64,000 nt of DNA from NCBI GenBank assembly GCA_026182355.1, contig JAPFBL010000001.1, forward strand, positions 930,001 through 994,000, written 5' to 3'. The DNA is from Hermatobates lingyangjiaoensis (lineage: Eukaryota > Arthropoda > Insecta > Hemiptera > Hermatobatidae). This document shows positions 10,761 to 22,990 of this stretch, in pieces; the stretch's first letter is position 1, and every line of letters starts with the position of its first letter. Under the pieces are notes generated by a model. That model searched no databases. It was given only the letters and a program-made list of their open reading frames with translations, and was not told the origin of the DNA. The position numbers and the translations under genes are program-made.

Positions 10761-12012
10761 AAGCTTCCTTTGATTTCTGTTTTCTTCCTATTTATTAAAA
10801 AAATGAAAAAAAAACATGTAACAAATGAGTAAGTCAATTGTATACCATTATATTTAGCTTCATTAGCTAAGTATTCTGCAACTTACAACGTATTTCTCAA
10901 TATTTTAACATTCTAAAAAATTTATTATACTGTAATAAAATGTGAGGAATATGTTTTTTTAGTTATAACATATTTTGAAAATTATTCTTGGAATACTTTT
11001 TAAATTTTTATGAAAATTTATAAATGAGAGATGTGTGAGTTTGTAAATCGTTGTTCTGGCCACAAGTCAATATTTAAACATGATGATGAACTTAATAATA
11101 TTTAAGATATTATTATTTCGTGGTTATGTATGCAACTATACAATTTTTTTAAGGTTTGGTGTTTCATTTCAATTCATAAATGATATTACTATTAACTTGT
11201 ATATGTTTTTCGTGTATACACTTTCCTGATAATCACTCTCCGTTATCTGAAATATCTAATGATCTCATTTGGATCTTAATTTTATAGAAATTTAAAAGCA
11301 AAAATGACTTGAAAATTAGACTATCAGTAAGTAATCACAGTAGCAAAGCAGAAAAATCTCTAGTCTTGTAAGGTGAAGGAAAAGACAACCAAACGAAGTA
11401 GACTGATGGAAATAGGGCAAATTTTTAAATGATTATAAATTAACTTTGAGAGAAAATAAACCACTCGAATTCGTACACAATTATTATAGTTACTTTAAAG
11501 GAAATTGACAATACTCTTCTCTGAGGGTGATAGTAAAAGTTGCACTGAGAACAGTACAACTGGCTGTAAAACTGAGAGATGCTTCTAAAGCACACACATT
11601 TAAACTAGGTTTAGGCACAATAGAACATTTTAATCAGAGAAATAATATTCATAATAAGGGAATAACCGGTATATCGGAACAATGAGTAAACTTTTAAGCA
11701 TTTCTATGGAAACTGCTGAAACTTTTTACAGACCTATTTCCTTAGAAAGAATCAGCTGAGTATTAGTCAGCAATAATTAAATCCTTGATGGATACAAAGA
11801 TTTAGCATGTCTGGACTATGTAACATTTTTGGTACAAAGTAGTCAGAGATTGTATATGTTTTGGAAAAGTAATAATCAGTTGAAAAAGACAAAAGTAAAT
11901 GTTATAACAATATAGTCTTAACTCTATCGAATTGAGTAATATTTCTTCTATTGAAAGGACATTGCTGTAAGTATAAAAAGATAAAAGTAACAAAAGTAAT
12001 GACTTCATTATT
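10761..12012. other. AT-rich spacer
   Basis: A-runs near 10798-10815 and no recognisable gene or repeat. Confidence 0.45.
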
Positions 12013-12020
12013 AATATATA

Positions 12021-12064
<44 letters not shown>
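12013..12064. repeat. (TA)n microsatellite
   Basis: TA dinucleotides with one TATTAT interruption, directly abutting the foldback at 12065. Confidence 0.95.
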
Positions 12065-12067
<3 letters not shown>

Positions 12068-12517
12068 TGTATAATGTAATCGGGATTCGGTCAATTTTCC
12101 AGGATCAAAATCAAACTCTCAATGCCGACGTTTCGGTTTTATTTAAAACCTTTTTCATAGGCCTACAAACAAAGGATGACAAGAAATCATATATAAACAT
12201 CAACATATAACCAACATCAAAATGGAATATTACAGTTGTGAAAAAACAAAAATATATATACAAGTAGAAGTAATAGAAAAGCAATAAACATTTTTATGAA
12301 CTTACAGAAGTCAGAATTTTTGAATTAGAAAAATGATGTTGGTTATATGTTATTATCCATTTTGATGTTGGTTATATGTTGATGTTTATATATGATTTCT
12401 TGTCATCCTTTGTTTGTAGGCCTATGAAAAAGGTTTTAAATAAAACCGAAACGTCGGCATTGAGAGTTTGATTTTGATCCTGGAAAATTGACCGAATCCC
12501 GATTACATTATACACCT
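12065..12517. mobile_element. Family B foldback, 160-bp inverted arms
   Basis: Arms 12065-12224 and 12358-12517 are essentially perfect reverse complements separated by 133 bp. Each arm carries the hairpin GGTTTT-AAAT-AAAACC followed by GAAACGTCGG (right arm plus, left arm minus). Diverged single copies lie at 2050-2285 and 32300-32442. Near-identity of the arms implies recent formation or arm-to-arm conversion. No protein is encoded. Confidence 0.85.
12422..12452 (+). ncRNA. Decayed hammerhead-like core, family B
   Basis: CTATGAA in place of CTGANGA, a strong stem II (AGGTTTT/AAAACC) and GAAAC. The mirror copy is at 12130-12160 on the minus strand. The altered CTGANGA box argues against cleavage. 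Confidence 0.35.
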
Positions 12518-13784
12518 ATTCTATCCAACGGTTGATATATTATTGAATTTATATATATATATATATATATATTTAAATAGGTAGTTGATTTTATTATCAA
12601 AAGTTTTTGCTGGGTAATGTTTTTATAATGTAGTTGTAATTATCGAGAAACCTTTTTGATGATGGTGTAACAACCGCCATGAGAAACAAAACACTGCAAT
12701 ATTTAGTAACATACTCGTATGTTCCAATGACAGCCTTATGCTACAGTAATATACATATCAACTTTTAAACCGTAGGAAGAAATTCAGAAATTCAGACTAA
12801 GACTGTTTGACTAAATAATTGCTTCTTGTCAGATTCAGACTTAAATTGACAAACACTAGTTGTTTGATTGGAAAATCTTAATACCATTCTTTATATAAAA
12901 TTTAAATAAACTGTGGCACATAGAAAGGTAAGTAACAAAGGCTCAGTTTTCAATAAGCCGACATTTATGGTGGTAGTCCTCAGGAGAAGAAGTGAATTGA
13001 CGGAGGGGTGACAATCAGCTGAAGAACTCTCTGATTAGAGGGCTAAAGCAGTGCTGCCTGAAAGGAGAAAATAAAAAAAAAAGAGCCAAGAAGTCAAGAT
13101 TGAAAGAAGTTATTAAAATATATAAAAAAAATATTAAAAATATTGAATAAAAAAACTGTAAAGTGTAATATAAGAATAAAAAAATATAAGTTACAATCAG
13201 TAAAAAAAAAACAAAAAAATCAAAGAACCAACGGTTTAAATTCAAGCGAGGTTTGGGGCGTGCTCCTAGGAGGCAAAAGTGGGTCTTTTCAAAAGCTTTT
13301 AGTGTAACTTGTTTATCACTAGGGACTTTTTTTAGTACTCGGACTATGAAACATTCATTACTCCAATGATACTTTAATCAACATATGTATTCAGATCACT
13401 AGTGCCTTTAATCTGCGATGTTCTTTGTTAGTGTTTTTTTTGTTGATATTATGAACTCAAGTACACCGCAATTTATTTATCAGGATGAGTATATAATAAA
13501 TTAGGAAATGCCACGGTCTGTAAGGATTATTCATTAAGTAAAAGCTATTCTTAGTAAAAGCCGAGAACATCCCTATATATCTTTGAGAAAAAGTAAATAT
13601 TATCTGTATGTAATGCAAATATTTCTTTTCAAAAATCACATTCCAAAACAATAAGTAGAATATATGGGATATACAATGAACAAGTAAATTATTTATAAAG
13701 TAGCTGAAATAAGTAAAATTGTAAATTACAATTTTGCTGAAATAAGAGTCCATAAAGTGAAATACTGTTAGAGAAGCTCTTTGA
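12518..13784. other. (TA)n then AT-rich DNA
   Basis: (TA)n at 12549-12571, then AT-rich sequence. A weak GC patch at about 12960-13060 (gacggaggggtgacaatc) may be a poor island. No gene recognised. Confidence 0.4.
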
Positions 13785-13960
13785 AGGTTCTAGGGACTGA
13801 AGAGTAAAGAAAAGTTAGGGGAAAGGGCGAGATCGGCTTCTCAGATGTGCACGTTGGACAAGGGAGGTGTCGCAGTAAGACTGATGAGCCGAGTTGACCA
13901 CACTCTCTGCTCTCCGCCAACCTCCACCCTGCATCACTCCGTTATTTGTCAATCCGTCTA
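13785..13960. other. GC-richer island, purine to pyrimidine
   Basis: Left: gttaggggaaagggcgagat and caagggaggtgtcgcag. Right: ctctctgctctccgccaacc and tccaccctgcatcactcc. The switch is near 13897. Confidence 0.5.
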
Positions 13961-15514
13961 CACATTGTGAAAGAATCCACAACATTTTTCAAACTCTCGA
14001 AACTAGCTACTCTCAACAACAAAGTGGAAAACATGTCCTTTCATGGTTTTAGTCATCACGCCTACCTTCGGAACCCTTTCCTACCAAGCAAGGTAGAAGA
14101 CAAGTTTAAAGTAAGATATTTATTGAAAGAAACTTTCAGTTTGTTTTAAAAAAGCAATTTTTTTTAAAAGAATCTACCTGGAAAATAGTTACAACCAAAA
14201 TTATTATATACATTGAAAGATGTTTTTAATCCAACAACACTTCAATTCGGAAAATGAAATTCAATATTCTATTTCATTCTCTTTGTTTAAGTAATAATGA
14301 TATTAAATATCAATAATATAAAATTGATGTAGCAGAAATTTATTCTTTTACTGGTTCAAACAAATACAAAAACTGTCTATAATATCATCTCAGAGGCTTT
14401 ATAGAAAGATAATATAAAACAGTTACATCAATAATAAAGAACTGCTATTATTTCTTCAGATAGACTGTCTAGCAATAAATAAATGAAAATTATATGAAAC
14501 TGGTTATATTTTTTCCAAATTAATTTAACATAAGTATAAGAAAAATAATCTTTATCCTAAGAATTAAATTAAAAAAGAAGTAGGATAAATTTACAATAAA
14601 TTAACTGGAAACATAATTACCTTCTTAAAGTAACAAATTCAATTCATCATTGTATCAATACAAAAGAAATTTTGTTGCAAAAATTAGGGTTGACTTGTAT
14701 TCATTATAAGAAAATTCTGATAATCGAAGCAGGAAGGGACACAGCTGACACAGTCGTTCTTAGTAACAGCATGTTGTTTTGGTCCATAGTGTGCATGTTG
14801 TTATATCAGTACTTTCACTGCAATATGCATCTAAAATGGCCACAAGAACAGGACTAATTTAAGATTTCTATAATTTAGAAATTAGAAAAGTCAATATATT
14901 TCTCAAATATTTTTCTTTTTAGGAAACAACTAACAATTATGCGTTTTAAAAATTTAAAGTTCAATATATTTATTACATATTTGAAATTAATTAAGAAATA
15001 TTACTGCATTGTAATTACACGAAACAAGTTCACTTTATGAATAAAACTAGTAAATTTTTATGAAACAATTAAAGAATATGAAAAATTTTGATTGTTTTTA
15101 TTGTCAGGTTCAAAGAGTTATTAAAATTTTGTAGCTTAGAAGTCAATTGAGGCATTACCTAAAGAGGTGTCAATCTCAACAATTAGCATTTATTTAATTC
15201 ATCAAATGAGTCAAATATTTGCTAAAATCATACAAGTACATCTACAAAGAACTAAGAAGCATTTACTATACGATAACGAAAAAAATAGTTAAATTCATAA
15301 ATCTTGACGTAGCAATTCTTCATAAAGGCCTTTAGATTGAACTTTTAATTATTTTCTAATTGCTCTTTGTGTTTATCTTCTACAAGTATTATATTTGTTA
15401 AATTCAATATGTTTATTGTTTTTACACGCAGACAATAATGGAATAAATCTCCACTAACAATAAATTTTTTTGTCACTAATGGACTTCTAGGACTTAGAAT
15501 GAGCAAGCAATTCA
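13961..15514. other. AT-rich spacer
   Basis: Only short AT-biased frames; no gene or repeat family recognised. Confidence 0.45.
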
Positions 15515-15740
15515 TTGGTGTCGAAGAAGAGAGAGTTTATTGTTTGTCTGAAGGGATAGAGGTTTTACGATGTCAATGAGGAAGGTTGCAGTTAACGGAA
15601 TGTGGCTCAGGTGACCTCACAGCCAAATATTAATGACTGTTTGCAATTGCAAGCGACACGGTTCTCCCGTTAACCACGATACACTGGACTCTCTCCTTTG
15701 AACTCCTCTCCGCTTCCTCTTGACCCTAGACATTTCTGAT
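15515..15740. other. GC-richer island, purine to pyrimidine
   Basis: Left: gaagaagagagagtttattg and tgaagggatagaggttttac. Right: actctctcctttgaactcct and ccgcttcctcttgaccct. caggtgacctcac near 15610 contains an E-box and a nuclear-receptor-like half site. Confidence 0.5.
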
Positions 15741-16463
15741 TTAGTGTCTACTTCATTTAGTTTTTCCATTCTTTGTTCGGACTTCATTACTAAAGTTCAG
15801 AGAGAAAGCCTCACCAAAAAAAAAATATAGCCAATTTCACTAAGCGCGATTTACTGTCCCTTTCTCTTCGCAATTCTTCCATTCATAGTGAGGAGACAAA
15901 AAGTTTAGACACTCTTACACCGCAAAAGTTCTGCATTCCCTTTCATACTCCTAACTTCTTACAAAAAAAATATAAAATTTCGAAACTGTTTTATGAATGT
16001 TACTGCAACTAATAAATTTTCAGATGTATTTAATGATCATTGTATAACTTCTCCGTACATAACAGTTTAAATACATACCAAGCATCTTCAATTAGATTAA
16101 ATCTAGGCTAGAAGAGGCTATGAGAATCTTGATGGGAGATCGCTGTAAGTAATAGATTCATATCAATACTCTAATGATTGGCCACGCTGCACCTCGGATC
16201 AAATCGCCAAGTACTTCACTGTTAAGTGAAAAGTGCCAAGTGAGTCGTCAAGTAATAATCAACATGGCTAATATCAATTCATTGAGCAGTTAAACTGATA
16301 TTAGTAAAATAACATATCAACCAAGCAAATTACAATTCACAGTAAGAGTAGATTCATAAGGATGTGTTTTTTATGCATTTACTTGTTAGACTTGTTTACA
16401 ACTCCCCAGAAGCTCAACAGTGAATGATCGACCCAATGAGATATAAATATTATTATATATAAC
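15741..16463. other. AT-rich spacer
   Basis: No recognised feature. Confidence 0.4.
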
Positions 16464-16656
16464 GATTTCACATAAACATTTGAAATAGCAATCAATGATC
16501 AAACCACAATATGAAATTTGAAAACAATACTAAGATCTTCAACCGTAAAAAGCGGTCTTTGTCAGAGTCAGTTGGGTTTTTCTCTCTGATGAAGACCGCT
16601 TGTTATGGTTGAAAGATCTTAGTCTTGTTTTTCCATTTCAAATGTGGTTTGATCAT
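16464..16656. mobile_element. Family A foldback
   Basis: Inverted family A copies meet at about 16575, with AT-rich and TA tracts outside both ends. The left (minus) core is damaged (GAAG for GAAAG). The right (plus) core carries the canonical CTGATGA. Confidence 0.8.
16586..16615 (+). ncRNA. Hammerhead-like core with canonical CTGATGA
   Basis: CTGATGA, then a stem (ACC/GGT around a larger loop), then GAAAG followed by GATCTTAGTCTT. AGA/TCT can form stem III ending at UU. Of the family A copies, this has the best catalytic box, although stem II is weakened by a C-to-T change (ATGGTT). Confidence 0.5.
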
Positions 16657-16889
16657 ATATATATGTATTGTAAAAATAGAATATAATTATTTCCAGTTAA
16701 CAGAACTCTGATGCATTAAATATACTAAACTTTAGTACATTAAATGTACTAAATTTTGGTGTATCGTTTAAAAAAAAAATCCTGTAGAAAGTAGTCATGA
16801 AAAACTAACTTTCACAACTATTAGCATTATTATTTGATTACTCTATAATCTAATTAAATAGAAATGAAAAGGTTTAAGCATCTTTTGGT
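16657..16889. other. AT-rich spacer
   Basis: No recognised feature. Confidence 0.35.
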
Positions 16890-17012
16890 TTTATAAGGAA
16901 AGGTCAAAGTTTGGCAGGGGGACGACGTAAAGAGCCGTCTTGTAATATCACAGCACTGTAATCGCGCACAGAGATTCAGCTAGAGTCCACTTTCTCCGAC
17001 CGCCTGGTCAAC
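16890..17012. other. Short GC-richer island
   Basis: Left: ggcagggggacgacgtaaag. Right: agtccactttctccgaccgc. Purine to pyrimidine in about 120 bp. Confidence 0.45.
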
Positions 17013-19539
17013 ATTAACAAAGTGCTTTTTGTGGCCTTTTAATAGTCTTTAGCTATTCATTGAAATAACCAAACATTATTAAATGTAAACAAATCATCTG
17101 CGCTTTGAAAGAGCTTCAAAATAAATTTATTAATGAATAGAAGTCAAATCTAAGTTGCTAAATACCATAAAGTCGCTAAATATACTCGTACGTGTATTAG
17201 ACGTAATACTCGTCGAAGGAGAAATCCTACTATGTTTAAACCTCGTTAAATTCAAATTCCATATACATAAGTATTCAGAAGTAACCTTATTGCAAACTAA
17301 AATAGGAACAGATGCCTTCCAATTCTTTAACAGTTCCTTAAGATTTGAATAAACTTTTATCTGGGAAGAAACTTTTTCTTTTAAGATGATTAATGTGCTG
17401 CAACATCTGAACCTTATCTTTAAATGTATATAATTAATATAAATAGATGCTTAAACACTGAGAAATGTCTCAATAAACATGTGTAACTGTAAAGTAACAG
17501 AAATTACAATAATATTTAGATATATATTTCGAAATAACATTTCGAAGTAAAAAAAATGTAAAATTTTAAAAATAGTAATCATAATTAAGATTATTAATAA
17601 TAATACTAATAATGGTATTATAAAAAGATTCTGATAATATAACATTACATTTTCTTCAAGTTTTGATATCTGTTCTCAAGGAAGGAAATTTAACCTGTTG
17701 AAAAGAACTAATCATCCTTTGCACCCCTTTGAACCTGATGTAATCAAATGCAAAAAACTTTAAAATGGACTTAATTCATTCCCTACAAAGTACAGATCAT
17801 TCCAAGGTTTTTTTAAACAATTTTGTTTTCCAATACTGTGGAATCCTGAAATTTTTGGGCAACCCACGAAAAATTGTTGATCAATTGCCAATGCAATTAT
17901 CAGAATTTAGTATTTTTATAAAATATCAATAAGTTCAATTACACATTCAAATTACTTTTATAATTACAGAGAAACTAACAAAAGAAAGATTCTAACTACA
18001 TTTAAAATTCAAGGGTTATTGAAAATTTAAGTTATATAATAAACTAGGACTATTTGTTATTAACCGAAGTGCTCTATAATTTTGCAGCTGTACCTTAAAC
18101 ATTGACAGTGTATCAAAATCAAATGAAAGAAATACAGTAGTTAAATACAAGTTTGGAGATGTCCATTTTCTTATGTAACTCTTGCTTTAAAGTCCACGCT
18201 ATATATGTATAATCGACTATTTTTGACTTATGCAACTCTTAATAAATTTAATTGAATATGAAGAGTAGTAAAAAGGAGGAAATTAAAAATTTTAATATCA
18301 GCTGTAAAAGTGGGTAAATTTTCTTTTGCTACACAGAATTTTACCAAAATGTATAAAATTCTCTTCTTGAATCTCAGTCTTCGCTGTGCATTCCCAAATG
18401 TCTTTATAAACCTTGATGAAATCCATATGTTCATCGACTACGGGTTTGTTTTAAGTCCTTCAAATCTTTTTTTTTTTTTTTTTTGTACAATTAAGTAGTT
18501 TGAAAGCTACACTTTTGATGTTGAACCCTGAAGGGAATATTATGCCTCTCTAACGATTCCAGATTGAAAGTCCTAAATTTTGCCTAGACAGAGTGTATTT
18601 GAAGTAGGGATCTAAATCTAAATGTCAGTTTCTGATATCGAACAGCGTCTGGATCAAACAGCTTAACTAACACACTCTCACCGAGTCAGATTCTGTGACC
18701 TTCCACGTGAAAAAATTAAGAGTCAGACTGATAATAGAACCTGAATTTTACCAGTCCAGTGGTGAACATGCAAGCCACTTGCCCTCAATTCAAATAAATT
18801 GTCACCAATAAGTTGATTTTACGATGAACAGGTAATAGTTTATTGCTGCATATTGGCTTTTCTGTTTGACACTCACTTGACAGTCAATGGAAGTTTTTTG
18901 AACTAATTATGAAGCAATTTCATTTAAATAACCTATTCGCATTGTCTTCTTTTCTACTAATAACCAAAACAAAATTTTTGAACATTATATCATACCCTCA
19001 AATAGAATAACACTTACTGGTAAGACTGCCTTCTAAGTATTTAAAAAAGAAAAAACTCATTTTAAATAAAACTCTATAGATAATGAAATGAAGCTATAAA
19101 TTAACAGCTTGAGGATATCTTACAAAAGAGCTTCAGATATTCTTAAGCTGTTACAAAACAAAAACTTGGCAAAATTTGGTTACACTTTGAGAACTGAAAG
19201 ACACAAGTATTTAGGTAAAACACATCAAATATTAATTTCAAAGTGTGATTGATCATTATAAGTTTAAAATTAATTTATTCGTTCATATCCAAATACAACA
19301 ACTTTTACTCATAATAACAAGAACAAAAATCTTAATTCAAGTATATTTCGTAAAACCTAAGTCAAATTAATTAAATATTGACAAATATGAATTGTTTGTT
19401 ATGGTTATTTGACATCAGTTCCAGATTTGTATGAATTAATGGAAAGTTATGGTAGTTTATATCAGCAGAGAAATGAAGATAAAAAATGAAGGATAATTTT
19501 TGAATGAAGAAAAAATATGTCATGGAACGGTTGGAGTAA
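17013..19539. other. Long AT-rich spacer
   Basis: Poly-T at about 18468-18484; otherwise no gene, island or repeat recognised. Confidence 0.5.
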
Positions 19540-19690
19540 TTAAAAGGACGTTTAGTGAGGCTTTTTTATGTTGGCGGGACAAGGGTTAAAGGACGAAGGG
19601 AGATAAGGATTGTGCGGGTACCCAGCTCCTTTTCTTGCAGATAGTGCCAACAACCAGCGTCCATCTCGTAACGAGTTTTCTGCCTCACAT
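19540..19690. other. GC-richer island, purine to pyrimidine
   Basis: Left: gttaaaggacgaagggagat and ggattgtgcgggtaccc. Right: gcgtccatctcgtaacgag and ctgcctcacatcagccag. Confidence 0.45.
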
Positions 19691-21064
19691 CAGCCAGCTA
19701 TTCTTTAAACCACCAGTGATAATATTTTGAAGTAATTAGGCAATTCTTTATAGCAGACTAATAAAGTAATATGCAAATAAAACGTTGTTATTCAAAAAAT
19801 AAATCACTTTTAATTGGGTGTTCCAATCATAAAAAAGCTATTGATCTAAACAGTTAAATTATTATGTTCCAAAAAAAATATAAATATCCAAATAATTTAT
19901 TATATAAGTAAGTTTCGAATTTGAAACTCATTAATTTATGTTTTATTTCAGGGGTTTTATTTTTACTTATTTATAAGTATAGTAATCGTTAAAAAACTCG
20001 GTCACGCTATTTTGGCTGATTTACCAGATTTGAAGTGATCTAAATCTATTTTTGAGGTTTTTTTTTATTATGTCTGTATGTTTGTGTGTGGGGTGTTTTT
20101 ATATCTACTATTTTGAGGACATGACCAGGTGACAATGTTTGATGGACCAGTTATCACATCCCCCCCCCCATAACATATTTAAATTAACAGAGTTTTTAAT
20201 TTAAATTCTGAATAATTTTGCTTCTATTTAGAAGAGAAAAATAAAAGTCAATATTGTAGTTTACTGTACGAAAATGGCCTATTTACAGAACTAGACATTC
20301 CGTTTACTTTAAAATATAGCAAAAATATTGAACTTAATTTGAAAAATAGTTAGTATTCAAAAGGAATGATAAACTTTATGAATACATCATTTTACTTACA
20401 AAAAAAATACTTACAAAAGGCTTACTTTGAGATATTTTCTTTCTTTTCACTTATGCCTTTTTAATCCTACAGCAACTGAACTGTAAATTGAACTTAAAAA
20501 AACATGTAGTTACCCATTTGTGAATAATAATTAAATAAAACGTATGATTTAGTTCTCTGTGATAAAAAAAGACAATGTTTCAATTGTTATTCAAGTTATT
20601 AGATGCAATAATAAAATCCAGTTCACATGACTTGTCACTAAAAAAAAAAAATGCTCAGGCCTATAATTCATGCTGTGAAGATATGTTACCACTTTCCGAG
20701 AAACCACTTGTTATTTCTTGTCCTAGAATAAATTACAACAAAATGATCAGTAGTTGTATCAGATAAAAGCCTACCATGAATGAAAACAGCCGTTTGGTTC
20801 ATTAAACCCAGTATATTCGACTTTTTGCAAACCAAACACTACAGAGCAGCGAGAAAGACAAGCCAGGCTATCAAGGTATCTGCCAGAAACATTGAGCACC
20901 CTTCGATATCAGCATTGACAAACTAAAGTTATAAATCTTAACATATTTATATCATTTGAAACCAAGAAGAAATTAATAATATGATAGAACAAGCAATTGT
21001 ACTATTTTTTAAATCATATATGCACAGCTGTTTATGGCAAAAATGAAATTATAAGAGAGTTTAA
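19691..21064. other. AT-rich spacer
   Basis: C10 homopolymer at 20160-20169 and an A-run at about 20640-20651. No gene recognised. Confidence 0.45.
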
Positions 21065-21360
21065 CGATGATTGCTTTAACGGTAAGTTTGCTAGATTGGA
21101 ATATTTGGAGCGTCTGATACAGGCAGCGCGTTGTATGGGCTGGCGAGGCCGAGTTGGCAGGTGATTGAATAGAAGGCTAGTTGGCGTGATGAAGCAGCAG
21201 TCCATGCAGGCAGAAGGTTGCGCGACCCAGCAGAGGTGCTAAATTGATTACAGTGCTTGTGCTGTGGTCAGAGTCTAGCGACCTCACCTCCTCCCATTAG
21301 CACCCTCTTAAACAAACACTCCCTCCTCTTCCGTGTTCCTCCTCCACAGCTTCTCATCCG
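21065..21360. other. GC-richer island, strong purine-to-pyrimidine switch
   Basis: The left two-thirds is G-rich (gtatgggctggcgaggccg, ttgcgcgacccagcagagg). After about 21280 it becomes almost pure C/T (cctcacctcctcccattagc, ctccctcctcttccgtgttc). No coding frame fits. Confidence 0.55.
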
Positions 21361-21479
21361 TCTACAAATTTAGCTTCAAATCGAAGCAAATTATGACATT
21401 TATTTCTTTAATGCAGTTGAAAATAATTCATATTTAAATATATATCATGCAAATAGTGACAGTATAGTTGTAGTTTATT

Positions 21480-21725
21480 AATCTCAAACTTAATTTTCTT
21501 TAGGGCGCAAAGAGTAACTCCCGTAGACAATCCCATCATGACACCATCCACTTGGTTGTAAATGCCAATGACTATGTGCCAGAAACAGGATTGATGGTGC
21601 AGGCAAACAGTAGTCTCCCCGTACTTTCTTCGATCTTGGTGGAGGGGTCAGGTATATATATATAAAGTATATATCTCAGAGGCTAATGACAGTCCCCTGA
21701 CCCCTCCACCAAAATCGAAGAACTT
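21480..21725 (-). mobile_element. PLE relic with foldback flank
   Basis: Combines an RT fragment (21504-21605) with a 25-bp imperfect inverted pair, cttcgatcttggtggagggg (from 21629) against ccctccaccaaaatcgaag (to 21721), around a short TA tract. Not long enough to define element ends. Confidence 0.6.
21504..21605 (-). pseudogene. PLE reverse transcriptase motif fragment
   Basis: The minus strand translates to GIYNQVDGVMMGLSTGVTL, matching the PLE reverse-transcriptase segment that normally reads like Y.Q.DGV.MGSPLG.TLAN just before the catalytic YVDD box. The residues before it (CFWHIVI) are compatible with the preceding strand. The frame closes soon after, and there is no YVDD, thumb or endonuclease nearby. 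It is therefore a short dead relic. It covers the piece of RT that is missing from the larger PLE at 32606-33712, which begins at ..VTFANFF. The two come from different copies with different sequence. Confidence 0.7.
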
Positions 21726-22734
21726 ATAGGGAATATTAGTATGGTGTTGTAACACAATAGTTAAAATTAGATCATGAAAATGTTATCTTTTACTTCACAT
21801 TAATTTTCTGTTAAGCAACTTTCTTCAGGAATATAAAAAAAATGACTTGGTTTAATTCGGTGATTTCTAAAAGAACTATCTATGACAAAAGTATTTTCAA
21901 TTTCCGATCGATATTGTTCAATGTTACAATAAAAAATATAATAGTACGAAATGTAAAACACAAATTTAAAAAATAATTAAATATAATTCCAATAGAATGT
22001 TTAAAGCATCATTGTTATCTTGGTTTTACATTTAGTTTTAAAAAACGATCATTATTTGTTCGCCATTTTTTTGTCACGATACACGATTCTAATGATTCAG
22101 ATTTGTTTCAGTAAATTTTTCATTTAATAACAATGTCAAAAACTTTTCGTGTTTAAGAAACAATGACAAAGAACTACTTTCACAAAATAAAAAGAATATT
22201 AGAAAGAAGCAAGCGGGATTTAGTCAATAAATATACTTGCTAGGTTAATAGACGGCTACAGATAATAGGATTGGAGATGTAACCATGAATGAAGCCCTCG
22301 ATATTAGGATAGAGTCCTGAAAATTGTCTGAAATAAAATGATAAATCCTCAGTAACAAATTACGAAAGCTTTTATCTTAGACTTCTATTTTCAACTTTAT
22401 TCTGAATTATTGTTGTCATTTTCTACTTTCTCTGCGACTTCAATCAGTAGAAAACTAACAATTTTTTTTTAATTTAATTTCAACTAAGCATATTTTGATA
22501 TAACACCATAGTTTTATGGCATATTGACATGTTATAATCTTTTTTGGAGTGATTGTTTTCATTATGTCTAACATTTATGGCATTATATTGTATAACTCTA
22601 ACACAGAACATCACTCGTTTGTTAATTATATCACTAAAAAAATAAATAAGTTTCTTCAATTCATGAGGGAATGAATTTAATTTATGGTAGAATGGTATAC
22701 TTGATGTTTGGATGGTAGGTCCACGTTTTCTATT
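21726..22734. other. AT-rich spacer
   Basis: No recognised feature. Confidence 0.4.
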
Positions 22735-22990
22735 TCATTGAAGCCCTGTGGGAATCGCACTCCCACATAAATCAAAGAACAGTGCTAGGTGTTGGGTCTG
22801 GAGGGCGGCACAGGTCGAACTGATAGAGTGGCAGGCAGGCAGTCCACGTGATGACTGTCTGATTATCGGCCTGAGTGACCCTGGGTCAGGGGCCGACCCA
22901 ACACCGTTACTCTGCCTCCTTCCTAATCGAATATCCCACTGGAGGGCTTTACTTGACCCCGCCAACACCGCCTCTGTCCCTACCAATAAA
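22735..22990. other. GC-richer island with inverted GTTGGGTC motif
   Basis: The left side is G-rich (tgttgggtctggagggcgg, gtggcaggcaggcagtcc). The right side is C-rich (ctctgcctccttcctaatcg, accccgccaacaccgcctct). gtgttgggtc near 22790 is mirrored by gacccaacac near 22894. Long frames on both strands (83 and 111 aa) resemble no known family and probably reflect high GC. Confidence 0.5.
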
